Origin: Nomia melanderi
Taxonomy: Eukaryota; Arthropoda; Insecta; Hymenoptera; Halictidae
Direction: 5' to 3'
Assembly: GCF_051020985.1 (NCBI RefSeq)
Contig: NW_027475138.1
Location: forward strand, 3,720,001-3,784,000
Length of the DNA: 64,000 nt
Below, one piece after another: positions 37,531 through 50,366 of the stretch (the first letter of the stretch is position 1; each line of letters starts with the position of its first letter). The notes beneath the pieces were generated by a model, which did not search any database, was not told the DNA's origin, and was given only the letters and a program-made list of their open reading frames with translations. Position numbers and translations under genes: made by a program.

Positions 37531-37548
37531 CCGTCTCGAGGGGGCCGG
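37531..37548 (+). repeat. CTCGAG-bearing +1 monomer variant, copy 3
   Basis: CTCGAG at 37535-37540 and one extra G. It has GCGCCTGAAGCTG upstream and CACTCTGGGTCAGG downstream, so one of the linked variants (GGGCC) is missing. It lies in the part of the block absent from the right copy. Confidence 0.85.
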
Positions 37549-38798
37549 ACACTCTGGGTCAGGGTAAAATCCAATATATATCTGGTGATATCTCGGGTGC
37601 TATAACAGATAGCGCAATAACCCAAAGTGAATTATCTGCAGTAGGCCCTGGCGCATGCATCTGTGCAGCGGGAACGACCTCGGACCACCAGGGGCCGAGA
37701 AAATCACCGTCTCATGGGGACGGGCACTCAGGGTCTGGGGAAAATCCAATATGTATCTGCTGATATCTTGGGTGCTATTAGAGATAGGGTAACAAACCAA
37801 AGTGCATTGTCTGTAGGAGGCCCTGGCGCATGAATCTGTGCAGCGGGAACGACCTCTGACCACAAGAGGCCGAGAAAACCACCGTCTCATGGGGCCGGAC
37901 ACTCAGGGTCGAGGAAAAATCCAGTATATATCTGGTGATATTTCGGGTGCTATTATAGATAGCGCAATAACCCAAAGTGAATTATCTGCAGTAGGCCCTG
38001 GCGCATGCATCTGTGCAGCGGGAACGACCTCGGACAACCAGGGGCCGAGAAAGCCACAGACTCATGGGGCTGGACACTCAGGGTTAGGGAAAAATCCAAT
38101 ATATATCTGGTGATATCTCGGGTGCTATTACAGATAGTACAATAAATCAAAGTGCACTGTCTGTAGGAGGCCCTGGCGCATGGATCTGTGCAGCGGGAAC
38201 GACCTCGGACCACCAGGGGCCGAGAAAACCACCGTCTCATGGGGACGGACACTCAGGGTCTGGCGAAAATCCACTATATATCTGGTGATATCTCGGGTGC
38301 TATTAGAGATAGCGCAATAAACCAAAGTGAATTATCTGCAGGAGGCCCTGGCGCATGAATCTGTGCAGCGGGAACGACCTCGGACCACCAGGGGCCGAGA
38401 AAACCACAGTCTCATGGAGCCGGACACTCAGGGTCAGGGGAAAATCCAATATATATCTGGTGATATCTCGGGTGCTATTACAGATAGCGCAATAAATCAA
38501 AGTGAATTATCTGCAGGAGGCCCTGGCGCATGAATCTGTGCAGCGGGAACGACCTCGGACCACCAGGGGCCGAGAAAACCACAGTCACATGGGGCCGGTC
38601 ACTCAGGGTCAGGGGAAAATCCAATATATATCTGGTGATATCTCGGGTGCTATTAGATACAGCGCAATAAACCAAATTGAATTATCTGCAGGAGGCCCTG
38701 GCGCATGAATCTGGGCAGCGGGAACGACCTCGGACCACCAGGGGCCGAGAAAACCACAGTCTAGTGGGGCCGGACACTCAGGGTCAGGGGAAAATCCA

Positions 38799-38814
38799 AT
38801 ATATATATCAGGTG
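38799..38814 (+). repeat. TA-insert (+2) monomer variant, copy 3
   Basis: CCAATATATATATCAGGTG: two extra bases, but CAGG instead of CAAG. The linked CTAGTGGGG and CTGCAAGAGG variants are present. It also sits in a monomer followed by TGATATGTCCGGAGC. Confidence 0.9.
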
Positions 38815-39975
38815 ATATCTCGGGTGCTATTAGATACAGCGCAATAAACCAAAGTGTATTATCTGCAAGAGGCCCTGGCGCATGCATCTGTGCAGCGGGA
38901 ACGACCTCGGACCACCAGGGGCCGAGAAAACTAAAGTCTCATGGGGCCGGACACTCAGGGTCTGGGGAAAATCCATTATATATCTGGTGATATGTCCGGA
39001 GCTATTACAGATAGCGCAATAAATCAAAGTTCATTGTCTGGAGGAGGCCCTGGTGCATGAATCTGTGCAGCGGGAACGACCTCGGTCCACCAGGGGCCGA
39101 GAAAACCACCGTCTCATGGGGCTGGACACTCAGGGTGAGGGTAATATCCAATATATATCTGGTGATATCTCGGGTGCTATTACAGATAGCGCAATAAATC
39201 AAAGTGCATTGTCTGTAGGAGGCCCTGGCGCATGAACCTGTGCAGCGGCAACGACCTCGGACCACCAGGGGCCGAGAAAACCACAGTCTCATGGGGCCGG
39301 ACACTCTGGGTCAGGGGAAAATCCAATATATATCTGGTGATATCTCGGGTTATATTACAGATAGCACAATAAATCAAAGTGCATTGTCTGTAGGAGGCCC
39401 TGGCGCATGAATCTGTGCAGCGGGAACGACCTCGGACCACCAGGGGCCGAGACAACCACCGTCTCATGGGGCCGGACACTCAGGGTCAGGGGAAAATCCA
39501 ATATATATCTGGTGATATCTCGGGTGCTATTAGAGATAGCGCGATAAATCAAAGTGAATTATCTGCAGGAGGCCCTGTAGCATGCATCTGTGCAGCGGGA
39601 ACGACCTCGGACCACCAGGGGCCGAGAAAATCACCGTCTCATGGGGACGGGCACTCAGGGTCTGGGGAAAATCCAATATGTATCTGCTGATATCTCGGGT
39701 GCTATTAGAGATAGCGTAACAAACCAAAGTGCATTGTCTGTAGGAGGCCCTGGCGCATGAATCTGTGCAGCGGGAACGACCTCTGACCACAAGAGGCCGA
39801 GAAAACCACCGTCTCATGGGGCCGGACACTGAGGGTCGAGGAAAAATCCAATATATATCTGGTGATATCTCGGGTGCTATTACAGATAGCGCGATAAATC
39901 AAAGTGCATTGTCTGTAGGAGGCACTGGCGAATGAGTCTGTGCAGCAGGATCGACCTCGAACCACCAGGGGCCGA

Positions 39976-40033
39976 GAAAATTACAGATATTCGGAATCCG
40001 TCACCCAAGGTCATGTGAAAATCCAGCATATAT
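39976..40033 (+). repeat. Divergent monomer subtype, copy 5
   Basis: Same long signature as copy 4, here preceded by GGCACTGGCGAATGAGTC and CAGGATCGACC. It is duplicated as copy 7, 11552 bp further on. Confidence 0.9.
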
Positions 40034-42600
40034 CTGGTGATATTTCGGGTGCTATTATAGATAGCGCAATAAACCAAAGTGAATTATCTGCAGTAGGCCC
40101 TGGCGCATGCATCTGTGCAGCGGGAACGACCTCGGACAACCAGGGGCCGAGAAAGCCACAGACTCATGGGGCTGGACACTCGGGGTTAGGGAAAAATCCA
40201 ATATATATCTGGTGATATCTCGGGTGCTATTACAGATAGTACAATAAATCAAAGTGCACTGTCTGTAGGAGACCCTGGCGCATGAATCTGTGCAGCGGGA
40301 ACGACCTCGGACCACCAGGGGCCGAGAAAACCACCGTCTCATGGGGACGGACACTCAGGGTCTGGCGAAACTCCACTATATATCTGGTGATATCTCGGGT
40401 GCTATTACAGATAGCGGAATAAACCAAACTGCATTGTCTGTAGGAGGCCCTGGCGCATGAATCTGTGCAGCGGGAGCGACCTCTGACCACAAGGGGCCGA
40501 GAAAACCACCGTCTCATGGGGCCGGACACTCAGGGTCGAGGAAAAATCCAATATATATCTGGTGATATCTCGGGTGCTAATAGAGATAGCGCAATAAACC
40601 AAAGTGAATTATCTGCAGGAGGCCCTGGCGCATGAATCTGTGCAGCGGGAACGACCTCGGACCACCAGGGGCCGAGAAAACGACCGTCTCATGGGGCCGG
40701 ACACTCAGGGTCAGTGAAAAATCCAATATATATCTGGTGATATCTCGGGTGCTATTACAGATAGCGCAATAAATCAAAGTGCATTGTCTGTAGGAGGCCC
40801 CGGCGCATGAATCTGTGCAGCGGGAACGACCTCGGACGACCAGGGGCCTTGAAAACCACAGTCTCATGGGGCCGGACACTCAGGGTCAGGGGAAAATCCA
40901 ATATATATCTGGTGATATCTCGGGTGCTATTACAGATAGCGCAATAAATCAATGTGCATTGTCTGTAGGAGACCCTGGCGCATGAATCTGTGCAGCGGGA
41001 ACGACCTCGGGCCACCAGGGGCCCAGAAAACCACAGTCTCATGTGGCCGGACACTCAGGGTCAGGGAAAAATCCATTATATATCTGGTGATATATCGGGT
41101 GCCATTAGAGATAGCTCGATAAATCAAAGTGCATTGTCTGCAGGAGGCCCTGACGCATGAATCTGTGCAGCGGGAACGACCTCGGACCACCAGGGGCCGA
41201 TAAAACCACCGTCTCATGGGGCCGGACACTCAGGGTCAGGGGAAAATCCAATATATATCTGGTGATCTCTCGGGTGCTATTACAGATAGCGCAATAAACC
41301 AAAGTGAATTATCTGCAGGAGGCCCTGGCGCATGAATCTGTGCAGCGGGAACGACCTCGGGCCACCAGGGGCTGAGAAAACGACCGTCTCATGGGGCCGG
41401 ACACTCAGGGTCAGTGAAAAATCCAGTATATATCTGGTGATATCTCGGGTGCTATTAGAGATAGCGCAATAAACCAAAGTGAATTATCTGCAGGAGGCGC
41501 TGGCGCATGAATCTTTGCAGCGGGAACGTCCTCGGACCTCCAGGGGCCGAGACAACCACAGTCTCATGGGGCCGGACACTCAGGGTCAGGGGAAAATCCA
41601 ATATATATCTGGTGATATCTCGGGTGCTATTACAGATAGCGCAATAAATCAAAGTGCATTGTCTGTAGGATGCCCTGGCCCATGAATCTGTGCAGCGGGA
41701 ACGACCTCGGACCATCAGGGGCCGAAAAAACCACAGTTTCATGGGGCCGGACACTCATGGTCAGGGTAAAATCCAATATATATCTGGTGATATCTCGGGT
41801 GCTATTACAGATAGCGCAATAAATCAAAGTGCATTGTCTGTAGGAGGCCCTGGCGCATGAATCTGTGCAGCGGGAACGACCTCGGACCACCAGGGGCCGA
41901 GAAAACCACAGTCTCATGGGGCCGGACACTCAGGGACAGGGAAAAATCAAAAATATATCTGCTGATATCTCGGGTGCTATTGCAGATAGCGCAATAAATC
42001 AAAGAGCATTGTCTGCAGGAGGCCTTTGCGAATGAATCTGTTCAGCGGGAACGACCTCGGATCACCAGGGGCCGAGAAAACTACCGATACATGGGGCCGG
42101 ACACTCAGGGTCGAGGAAAAATCCAATATATATCTGGTGATATCTCGGGTGCTATTAGAGATAGCGCGATAAATCAAAGTGAATTATCTGCAGGAGGCCC
42201 TGGCGCATGCATCCGTGCATCGGGAACGACCTCGGACCACCAGGGGCCGAGAAAACCACCGTCTCATGGGGCCGGGCACTCAGGGTCTGGGTAAAATCCA
42301 ATATGTATCTGGTGATATCTCGGGTGCTATTAGAGATAGCGTAATAAACCAAAGTGCATTGTCTGTAGGAGGCCCTGGCGCATGAATCTGTGCAGCGGGA
42401 ACGACCTCTGACCACAAGAGGCCGAGAAAACCACCGTCTCATGGGGCCGGACACTCAGGGTCGAGGAAAAATCCAATATATATCTGGTGATATCTCGGGT
42501 GCTATTACAGATAGCGCGATAAATCAAAGTGCATTGTCTGTAGGAGGCACAGGCGAATGAGTCTGTGCAGCAGGAACGACCTCGAACCACCAGGGGCCGA

Positions 42601-42656
42601 GAAAATTACAGATATTCGGAATCCGTCACCCAAGGTCATGTGAAAATCCAGCATAT
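42601..42656 (+). repeat. Divergent monomer subtype, copy 6
   Basis: Same signature as copy 4, including GGCACAGGCGAATGAGTC; next to it the TATA part continues TCTGTTGATATTTCGGG. Upstream monomers (CCTCTGACCACAAGAGGCC) are those found before copies 5 and 7. Confidence 0.9.
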
Positions 42657-42879
42657 ATCTGTTGATATTTCGGGTGCTATTATAGATAGCGCAATAAACC
42701 AAAGTGAGTTATCTGCAGGAGGCCCTGGCGCATGAATCTGTGCAGCGGGAACGTCCTCGGACAACCAGGGGCCGAGAAAGCCACAGTCTCATGGGGCTGG
42801 ACACTCAGGGTTAGGGAAAAATCCAATATATATCTGGTGATATCTCGGGTGCTATTAGAGATAGCGCAATAAACCAAAG

Positions 42880-44400
42880 TGAATTATCTGCAGGAGGCCC
42901 TGGCGCATGAATCTGTGCAGCGGGAACGACCTCGGACCACCAGGGGCCGAAAAAACCACAGTCTCATGGGGCCGGACACTCATGGTCAGGGTAAAATCCA
43001 ATATATATCTGGTGATATCTCGGGTGCTATTACAGATAGCGCAATAAATCAAAGTGCATAGTCTGTAGGAGGCCCCGGCGCATGAATCTGTGCAGCGGGA
43101 ACGACCTCGGACCACCACGGGCCGAGAAAACGACCGTCTCATGGGGCCGGACGCTCAGGGTCAGTGAAAAATCCAATATATATCTGGTGATATCTCGGGT
43201 GCTATTACAGATCGCGCAATAAATCAAAGTGCAATGTCTGTAGGAGGCCCTGGCGCATGAATCTGTGCAGCGGGAACGACCTCGGACGACCAGGGGCCCA
43301 GAAAACCACAGTCTCATGTGGCCGGACACTCAGGGTCAGGGAAAAATCCAATATATATCTGGTGATATCTCGGGTGCTATTACAGATAGCGCAATAAATC
43401 AATGTGCATTGTCTGTAGGAGACCCTGGCGCATGAATCTGTGCAGCGGGAACGACCTCGGACCACCAGGGGCCGAAAAAACCACAGTCTCATGGGGCCGG
43501 ACACTCATGGTCAGGGTAAAATCCAATATATATCTGGTGATATCTCGGGTGCTATTACAGATAGCGCAATAAATCAAAGTGCATAGTCTGTAGGAGGCCC
43601 CGGCGCATGAATCTGTGCAGCGGGAACGACCTCGGACGACCAGGGGCCCTGAAAACCACAGTCTCATGGGGCCGGACACTCAGGGTCAGGGGAAAATCCA
43701 ATATATATCTGGTGATATCTCGGGTGCTATTACAGATAGCGCAATAAATCAATGTGCATTGTCTGTAGGAGACCCTGGCGCATGAATCTGTGCAGCGGGA
43801 ACGACCTCGGGCCACCAGGGGCCCAGAAAACCACAGTCTCATGTGGCCGGACACTCAGGGTCAGGGAAAAATCCATTATATATCTGGTGATATATCGGGT
43901 GCCATTAGAGATAGCTCGATAAATCAAAGTGCATTGTCTGCAGGAGGCCCTGACGCATGAATCTGTGCAGCGGGAACGATCTCGGACCACCAGGGGCCGA
44001 TAAAACCACCGTCTCATGGGGCCGGACACTCAGGGTCAGGGGAAAATCCAATATATATCTGGTGATATCTCGGGTGCTATTACAGATAGCGCAATAAACC
44101 AAAGTGAATTATCTGCAGGAGGCCCTGGCGCATGAATCTGTGCAGCAGGAACGACCTCGGGCCACCAGGGGCTGAGAAAACGACCGTCTCATGGGGCCGG
44201 ACACTCAGGGTCAGTGAAAAATCCAATATATATCTGGTGATATCTCGGCTGCTATGTCAGATAGCGCAATAAATCAAAGTGCATTGTCTGTAGGAGGCCC
44301 TGGCGCATGAATCTGTGCAGCGGGAACGACCTCGGACCTCCAGGGGCCGAGAAAACCACAGTCTCATGGGGCCGGACACTCAGGGTCAGGGGAAAATCCA
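42880..44400. repeat. 21-monomer (3675 bp) spaced block, left copy
   Basis: Matches 46555-48075. Markers are GTGCATAGTCTG (43051, 43581), CCACCACGGGCC (43113), TCGGACGACC (43286, 43634), CTCATGTGGCC (43312, 43840), TGATATATCGGGTGCC (43889) and CTCGGCTGCTATGTCAG (44244). Differences I saw include ATCGCGC against ATAGCGC near 43212, GTCTG against GCCTG near 43236, and GATCTCGG against GACCTCGG near 43979. The part from 43600 is also close to 40800-41450 and 52700-53350, so this cassette occurs four times. Confidence 0.85.
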
Positions 44401-44959
44401 GTATATATCTGGTGATATCTCGGGTGCTATTAGAGATAGCGCAATAAACCAAAGTGAATTATCTGCAGGAGGCGCTGGCGCATGAATCTGTGCAGCGGGA
44501 ACGTCCTCGGACCTCCAGGGGCCGAGACAACCACAGTCTCATGGGGCCGGACACTCAGGGTCAGGGGAAAATCCAATATATATCTGGTGATATCTCGGGT
44601 GCTATTACAGATAGCGCAATAAATCAAAGTACATTGTCTGTAGGAGGCCCTGGCGCATGAATCTGTGCAGCGGGAACGACCTCGGACCATCAGGGGCCGA
44701 AAAAACCACAGTCTCATGGGGCCGGACACTCATGGTCAGGGTAAAATCCAATATATATCTGGTGATATCTCGGGTGCTATTACAGATAGCGCAATAAATC
44801 AAAGTGCATTGTCTGTAGGAGGCCCTGGCACATGAATCTGTGCAGCGGGAACGACCTCGGACCACCATGGGCCTAGAAAACGACTGTCTCATGGGGCCGG
44901 ACACTCAGGGACAGGGGAAAATCCAGTATATATCTGGTGATATCTCGGGTGCTATTACA

Positions 44960-46090
44960 GATAGAGCAATAAATCAAAGTGCATTGTCTGGAGGAGGCCC
45001 TGGCGCATGTATCTGGGCAGCGGGAACGACCTCGAACCACCAGGGGCCGAGAAAACCACAGTCTCATGGGGCCGGACACTCAGGGTCAGGGGAAAATCCA
45101 ATATATATCTGGTGATATCTCGGGTGCTATTAGATACAGCGCAATAAACCAATGTGAATTATCTGCAGGAGGCCCTGGCGCATGAATCTGGGCAGCGGGA
45201 ACGACCTCGGACCACCAGGGGCCGAGAAAACCACAGACTAATGGGGCCGGACACTCAGGGTCAGGGGAAAATCCAATATATATCTGGTGATATCTCGGGT
45301 GCTATTAGAGATAGCGCAATAAACCAAAGTGAATTATCTGCAGGAGGCCCTGCCGCATGCATCTGTGCAGCGGGAACGACCTCGGACCACCAGGGGCCGA
45401 GAAAACCACAGTCTCATGGGGCCGGACACTCAGGGTCAGGGGAAAATCCAATATATATCTGGTGATATCTCGGGTGCTATTAGAGATAGGGCAATAAACC
45501 AAAGTGAATTATCTGCAGCAGGCCATGGCGCATGAATCTGTGCAACGGGATCGACCTCGCACCACCAGGGGCCGAGAAAACCACAGTCACATGGGGCCGG
45601 ACACTCAGGGTCAGGGGAAAATCCAATATATATGTGGTGATATCTCGGGTGCTATTACAGATAGAGCAATAAATCAAAGTGCATTGTCTGGAGGAGGCCT
45701 TGGCGCATGTATCTGGGCAGCGGGAACGACCTCGAACCACCAGGGGCCGAGAAAACCACAGTCTCATGGGGCCGGACACTCAGGGTCAGGGGAAAATCCA
45801 ATATATATCTGGTGATATCTCGGGTGCTATTAGATACAGCGCAATAAACCAAAGTGAATTATCTGCAGGAGGCCCTGGCGCATGAATCTGGGCAGCGGGA
45901 ACGACCTCGGACCACCAGGGGCCGAGAAAACCACAGTCTAATGGGGCCGGACACTCAGGGTCAGGGGAAAATCCAATATATATCTGGTGATATCTCGGGT
46001 GCTATTAGAGATAGCGCAATAAACCAAAGTGAATTATCTGCAGGAGGCCCTGCCGCATGCATCTGTGCAGCGGGAACGACCTCGGAACAC
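44960..46090. repeat. 4-monomer (700 bp) tandem unit, two copies
   Basis: 44960-45390 and 45660-46090 match at 700 bp spacing: a GGAGGAGGCC monomer with GTATCTGGGCAGCGG, a TTAGATACAGCGC monomer, and a TAATGGGGCC monomer ending CTGCCGCATGC. It is a different set of monomers from the 700-bp unit at 10-11 kb. Confidence 0.75.
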
Positions 46091-46290
46091 CAGGGGCCGA
46101 GAAAACCGCCGTCTCATGGGGCAGGACACTCAGGGTCAGTGAAAAATCCAATATATATCTGCTGATATCTCGGGTGCTGTTACAGATAGCGCAATAAATC
46201 AAAGTGCATTGTCTCTAGGAGACCCTGGCGCATGAACCTGTGCAGCGGGAACGTTCTCGGACCTCCAGGGACCGAGAAAACCACAGTCTC
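45330..46290. repeat. Block repeated at 33600-34560, right copy
   Basis: Counterpart of the 33.6 kb block. Differences include CAGTCACATGGGG (45585) against CAGTCTCATGGGG, and AACCGCC against AACCACC (46106). Its last part recurs again at about 48125-48390, just after the 21-monomer spaced copy, which suggests that copy was placed into this block. Confidence 0.8.
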
Positions 46291-46554
46291 ATGGGGCCGG
46301 ACACTCATGGTCAGGGTAAAATCCAATATATATCTGGTGATATCTCGGGTTCTATTACAGATAGCGCAATAAATCAAAGTGCATTGTCTGTAGGAGGCCC
46401 TGGCGCATCAATCTGTGCAGCGGGAACGACCTCGGACCACCAGCGGCCGAGAAAACCACAGTCTCATGGGGCCGGACACTCAGGGTCAGGGGAAAATCCA
46501 ATATATATTTGGTGATATCTCGGGTGCTATTAGAGATAGCGCAATAAACCAAAG

Positions 46555-48075
46555 TGAATTATCTGCAGGAGGCCCTGGCGCATGAATCTGTGCAGCGGGA
46601 ACGACCTCGGACCACCAGGGGCCGAAAAAACCACAGTCTCATGGGGCCGGACACTCATGGTCAGGGTAAAATCCAATATATATCTGGTGATATCTCGGGT
46701 GCTATTACAGATAGCGCAATAAATCAAAGTGCATAGTCTGTAGGAGGCCCCGGCGCATGAATCTGTGCAGCGGGAACGACCTCGGACCACCACGGGCCGA
46801 GAAAACGACCGTCTCATGGGGCCGGACGCTCAGGGTCAGTGAAAAATCCAATATATATCTGGTGATATCTCGGGTGCTATTACAGATAGCGCAATAAATC
46901 AAAGTGCAATGCCTGTAGGAGGCCCTGGCGCATGAATCTGTGCAGCGGGAACGACCTCGGACGACCAGGGGCCCAGAAAACCACAGTCTCATGTGGCCGG
47001 ACACTCAGGGTCAGGGAAAAATCCAATATATATCTGGTGATATCTCGGGTGCTATTACAGATAGCGCAATAAATCAATGTGCATTGTCTGTAGGAGACCC
47101 TGGCGCATGAATCTGTGCAGCGGGAACGACCTCGGACCACCAGGGGCCGAAAAAACCACAGTCTCATGGGGCCGGACACTCATGGTCAGGGTAAAATCCA
47201 ATATATATCTGGTGATATCTCGGGTGCTATTACAGATAGCGCAATAAATCAAAGTGCATAGTCTGTAGGAGGCCCCGGCGCATGAATCTGTGCAGCGGGA
47301 ACGACCTCGGACGACCAGGGGCCCTGAAAACCACAGTCTCATGGGGCCGGACACTCAGGGTCAGGGGAAAATCCAATATATATCTGGTGATATCTCGGGT
47401 GCTATTACAGATAGCGCAATAAATCAATGTGCATTGTCTGTAGGAGACCCTGGCGCATGAATCTGTGCAGCGGGAACGACCTCGGGCCACCAGGGGCCCA
47501 GAAAACCACAGTCTCATGTGGCCGGACACTCAGGGTCAGGGAAAAATCCATTATATATCTGGTGATATATCGGGTGCCATTAGAGATAGCTCGATAAATC
47601 AAAGTGCATTGTCTGCAGGAGGCCCTGACGCATGAATCTGTGCAGCGGGAACGACCTCGGACCACCAGGGGCCGATAAAACCACCGTCTCATGGGGCCGG
47701 ACACTCAGGGTCAGGGGAAAATCCAATATATATCTGGTGATATCTCGGGTGCTATTACAGATAGCGCAATAAACCAAAGTGAATTATCTGCAGGAGGCCC
47801 TGGCGCATGAATCTGTGCAGCAGGAACGACCTCGGGCCACCAGGGGCTGAGAAAACGACCGTCTCATGGGGCCGGACACTCAGGGTCAGTGAAAAATCCA
47901 ATATATATCTGGTGATATCTCGGCTGCTATGTCAGATAGCGCAATAAATCAAAGTGCATTGTCTGTAGGAGGCCCTGGCGCATGAATCTGTGCAGCGGGA
48001 ACGACCTCGGACCTCCAGGGGCCGAGAAAACCACAGTCTCATGGGGCCGGACACTCAGGGTCAGGGGAAAATCCA
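46555..48075. repeat. 21-monomer (3675 bp) spaced block, right copy
   Basis: Counterpart of 42880-44400. It is flanked on both sides by near-copies of the same CTGCCGCATGC / GCAGGACACTC / GTCTCTAGGAGACC monomers (about 46050 and 48150), as would follow from a 12-monomer segment gained by unequal exchange. Confidence 0.85.
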
Positions 48076-50350
48076 ATATATATCTGGTGATATCTCGGGT
48101 GCTATTAGAGATAGCGCAATAAACCAAAGTGAATTATCTGCAGGAGGCCCTGCCGCATGCATCTGTGCAGCGGGAACGACCTCGGAACACCAGGGGCCGA
48201 GAAAACCGCCGTCTCATGGGGCAGGACACTCAGGGTCAGTGAAAAATCCAATATATATCTGCTGATATCTCGGGTGCTGTTACAGATAGCGCAATAAATC
48301 AAAGTGCATTGTCTCTAGGAGACCCTGGCGCATGAACCTGTGCAGCGGGAACGTTCTCGGACCTCCAGGGACCGAGAAAACCACAGTCTCATGGGGCCGG
48401 ACACTCAAGGTCAGGGGAAAATCCAATATATATGTGGTGATATCTCGGGTGCTATTACAGATAGCGCAATAAACCAAAGTGCATTGTCTGTAGGAGACCC
48501 TGGCGCATGAACCTGTCCAGCGGGAACGACCTCGGACCACCAGGGGCCGAGAAAACCACCGTCTCATGGGGCCGGACACTCTGGGTCAGCGAAAAATCCA
48601 ATATATATCTGGTGATATCTCGGGTGCTATTACAGATAGCGCAATAAATCAAAGTGCATTGTCTGTAGGAGGCCCTGGCGCATGACTCTGTGCAGCGGGA
48701 ACGACCTCGGACCACCAGGGGCCGAGAAAACTACAGTCTCATGCGGCCGGACACTCAGGGTCTGGGGAAAATACAATATATATCTGGTGATATCTCGGGT
48801 CCTATTACAGATAGCGAAATAAATCAAAGTGCATTGTCTGTAGGAGGCCCTGGCGCATGAATCTGTGCAGCGGGAACGACCTCGGACCACCAGGGGCCAA
48901 GGAAACCACAGTCTCATGGGGCCAGACACTCAGGGTCAGGGAAAAATCCAATATATATCTGGTGATATCTTGGGTGCTATTAGATATAGCGCAATAAACC
49001 AAAGTGAATTATCTGCAGGAGGCCCTGGCGCATGAATCTGTGCAACGGGAACGACCTCGGACCACCAGGGGCCGAAAAATCCACAGTCTCATGGGGCCGG
49101 ACACTCAGGATCAGGGAAAAATCCAATATATATCTGGTGATATCTTGGGTGCTATTAGAGATAGCGTAATAAACCAAAGTGAATTATCTGCAGGAGGCCC
49201 TGGCGCAAGAATCTGTGCAGCGGGAACGACCTCGGACCACCAGGGGCCGAGACAACAACCGTCTCATGGGGCCGGACACTCAGGGTCAGGGAAAAATCCA
49301 ATATATATCTGGTGATATCTCGGGTTATATTACAGATAGCACAATAAATCAAAGTGCATTGTCTGTAGGAGGCCCTGGCGCATGAATGTGTGCAGAGGAA
49401 ACGATTTCGGACCACCAGGGGCCGAGACAACAACCGTCTCATGGGGCCGGACACTCAGGGTCAGGGAAAAATCCAATATATATCTGGTGATATCTCGGGT
49501 TATATTACAGATAGCACAATAAATCAAAGTGCATTGTCTGTAGGAGGCCCTGTCGCATGAATCTGTGCAGAGGGAACGACCTCGGACCACCAGGGGCCGA
49601 GAAAACCACCGTCTCATGGCGCAGGACACTCAGGGTCAGGGGAAAATCCAATATATATCTGGTGATATCTCGGGTGCTATTACAGATAGCGCAATAAATC
49701 AAAGTGAATTATCTGCAGGAGGCCCTGGCTCATGAATCTGTGCAGCGGGAACGACCTCGGACCACCAGGGGCCGAGAAAACCACAGTGTCATGGAGCCGG
49801 ACACTCAGGGTCAGGGGAAAATCCAATATATATCTGGTGATATCTCGGGTGCTATTACAGATAGCGCAATAAACCAAAGTGAATTATCTGCAGGAGGCCC
49901 TGGCGCATGAATCTGTGCAGCGGGAACGACCTCGGACCACCAGGGGCCGAGAAAACCACACTCTCATGGAGCCGGACACTCAGGGTCAGGGGAAAATCCA
50001 ATATATATCTGGTGATATCTCGGGTGCTATTACAGATAGCGCAATAAATCAAAGTGAATTATCTGCAGGAGGCCCTGGCGCATGAATCTGTGTAGCGGGA
50101 ACGACCTCGGACCACCAGGGGCCGAGAAAACCACAGTCACATGGGGCCGGTCACTCAGGGTCAGGGGAAAATCCAATATATATCTGGCGATATCTCGGGT
50201 GCTATTAGATACAGCGCAATAAACCAAATTGAATTATCTGCAGGAGGCCCTGGCGCATGAATCTGGGCAGCGGGAACGACCTCGGACCACCAGGGGCCGA
50301 GAAAACCACAGTCTAGTGGGGCCGGACACTCAGGGTCAGGGGAAAATCCA

Positions 50351-50366
50351 ATATACATATCAAGTG
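50351..50366 (+). repeat. TA-insert (+2) monomer variant, copy 4
   Basis: CCAATATACATATCAAGTG, same as copy 2 and within the duplicated block. The upstream CTAGTGGGG and downstream CTGCAAGAGG variants are kept. Confidence 0.9.

Larger units (their letters stand above)
35022..42081. repeat. Large duplicated block (7.06 kb), left copy
   Basis: 35022-37134 matches 48502-50614 at spacing 13480. 38330-40800 matches 49880-52350 at spacing 11552. 40796-42081 matches 52698-53983 at spacing 11902. Over the first 2.1 kb I counted five substitutions (near 35067, 35908, 36143, 36694 and 37015). The stretch 37134-38330 has no counterpart in the right copy. Two similar cassettes inside this block, 36.4-37.1 kb and 38.3-39.0 kb, both carry the TA-insert variant and explain how 11 monomers could be lost by exchange between them. 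Confidence 0.88.
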
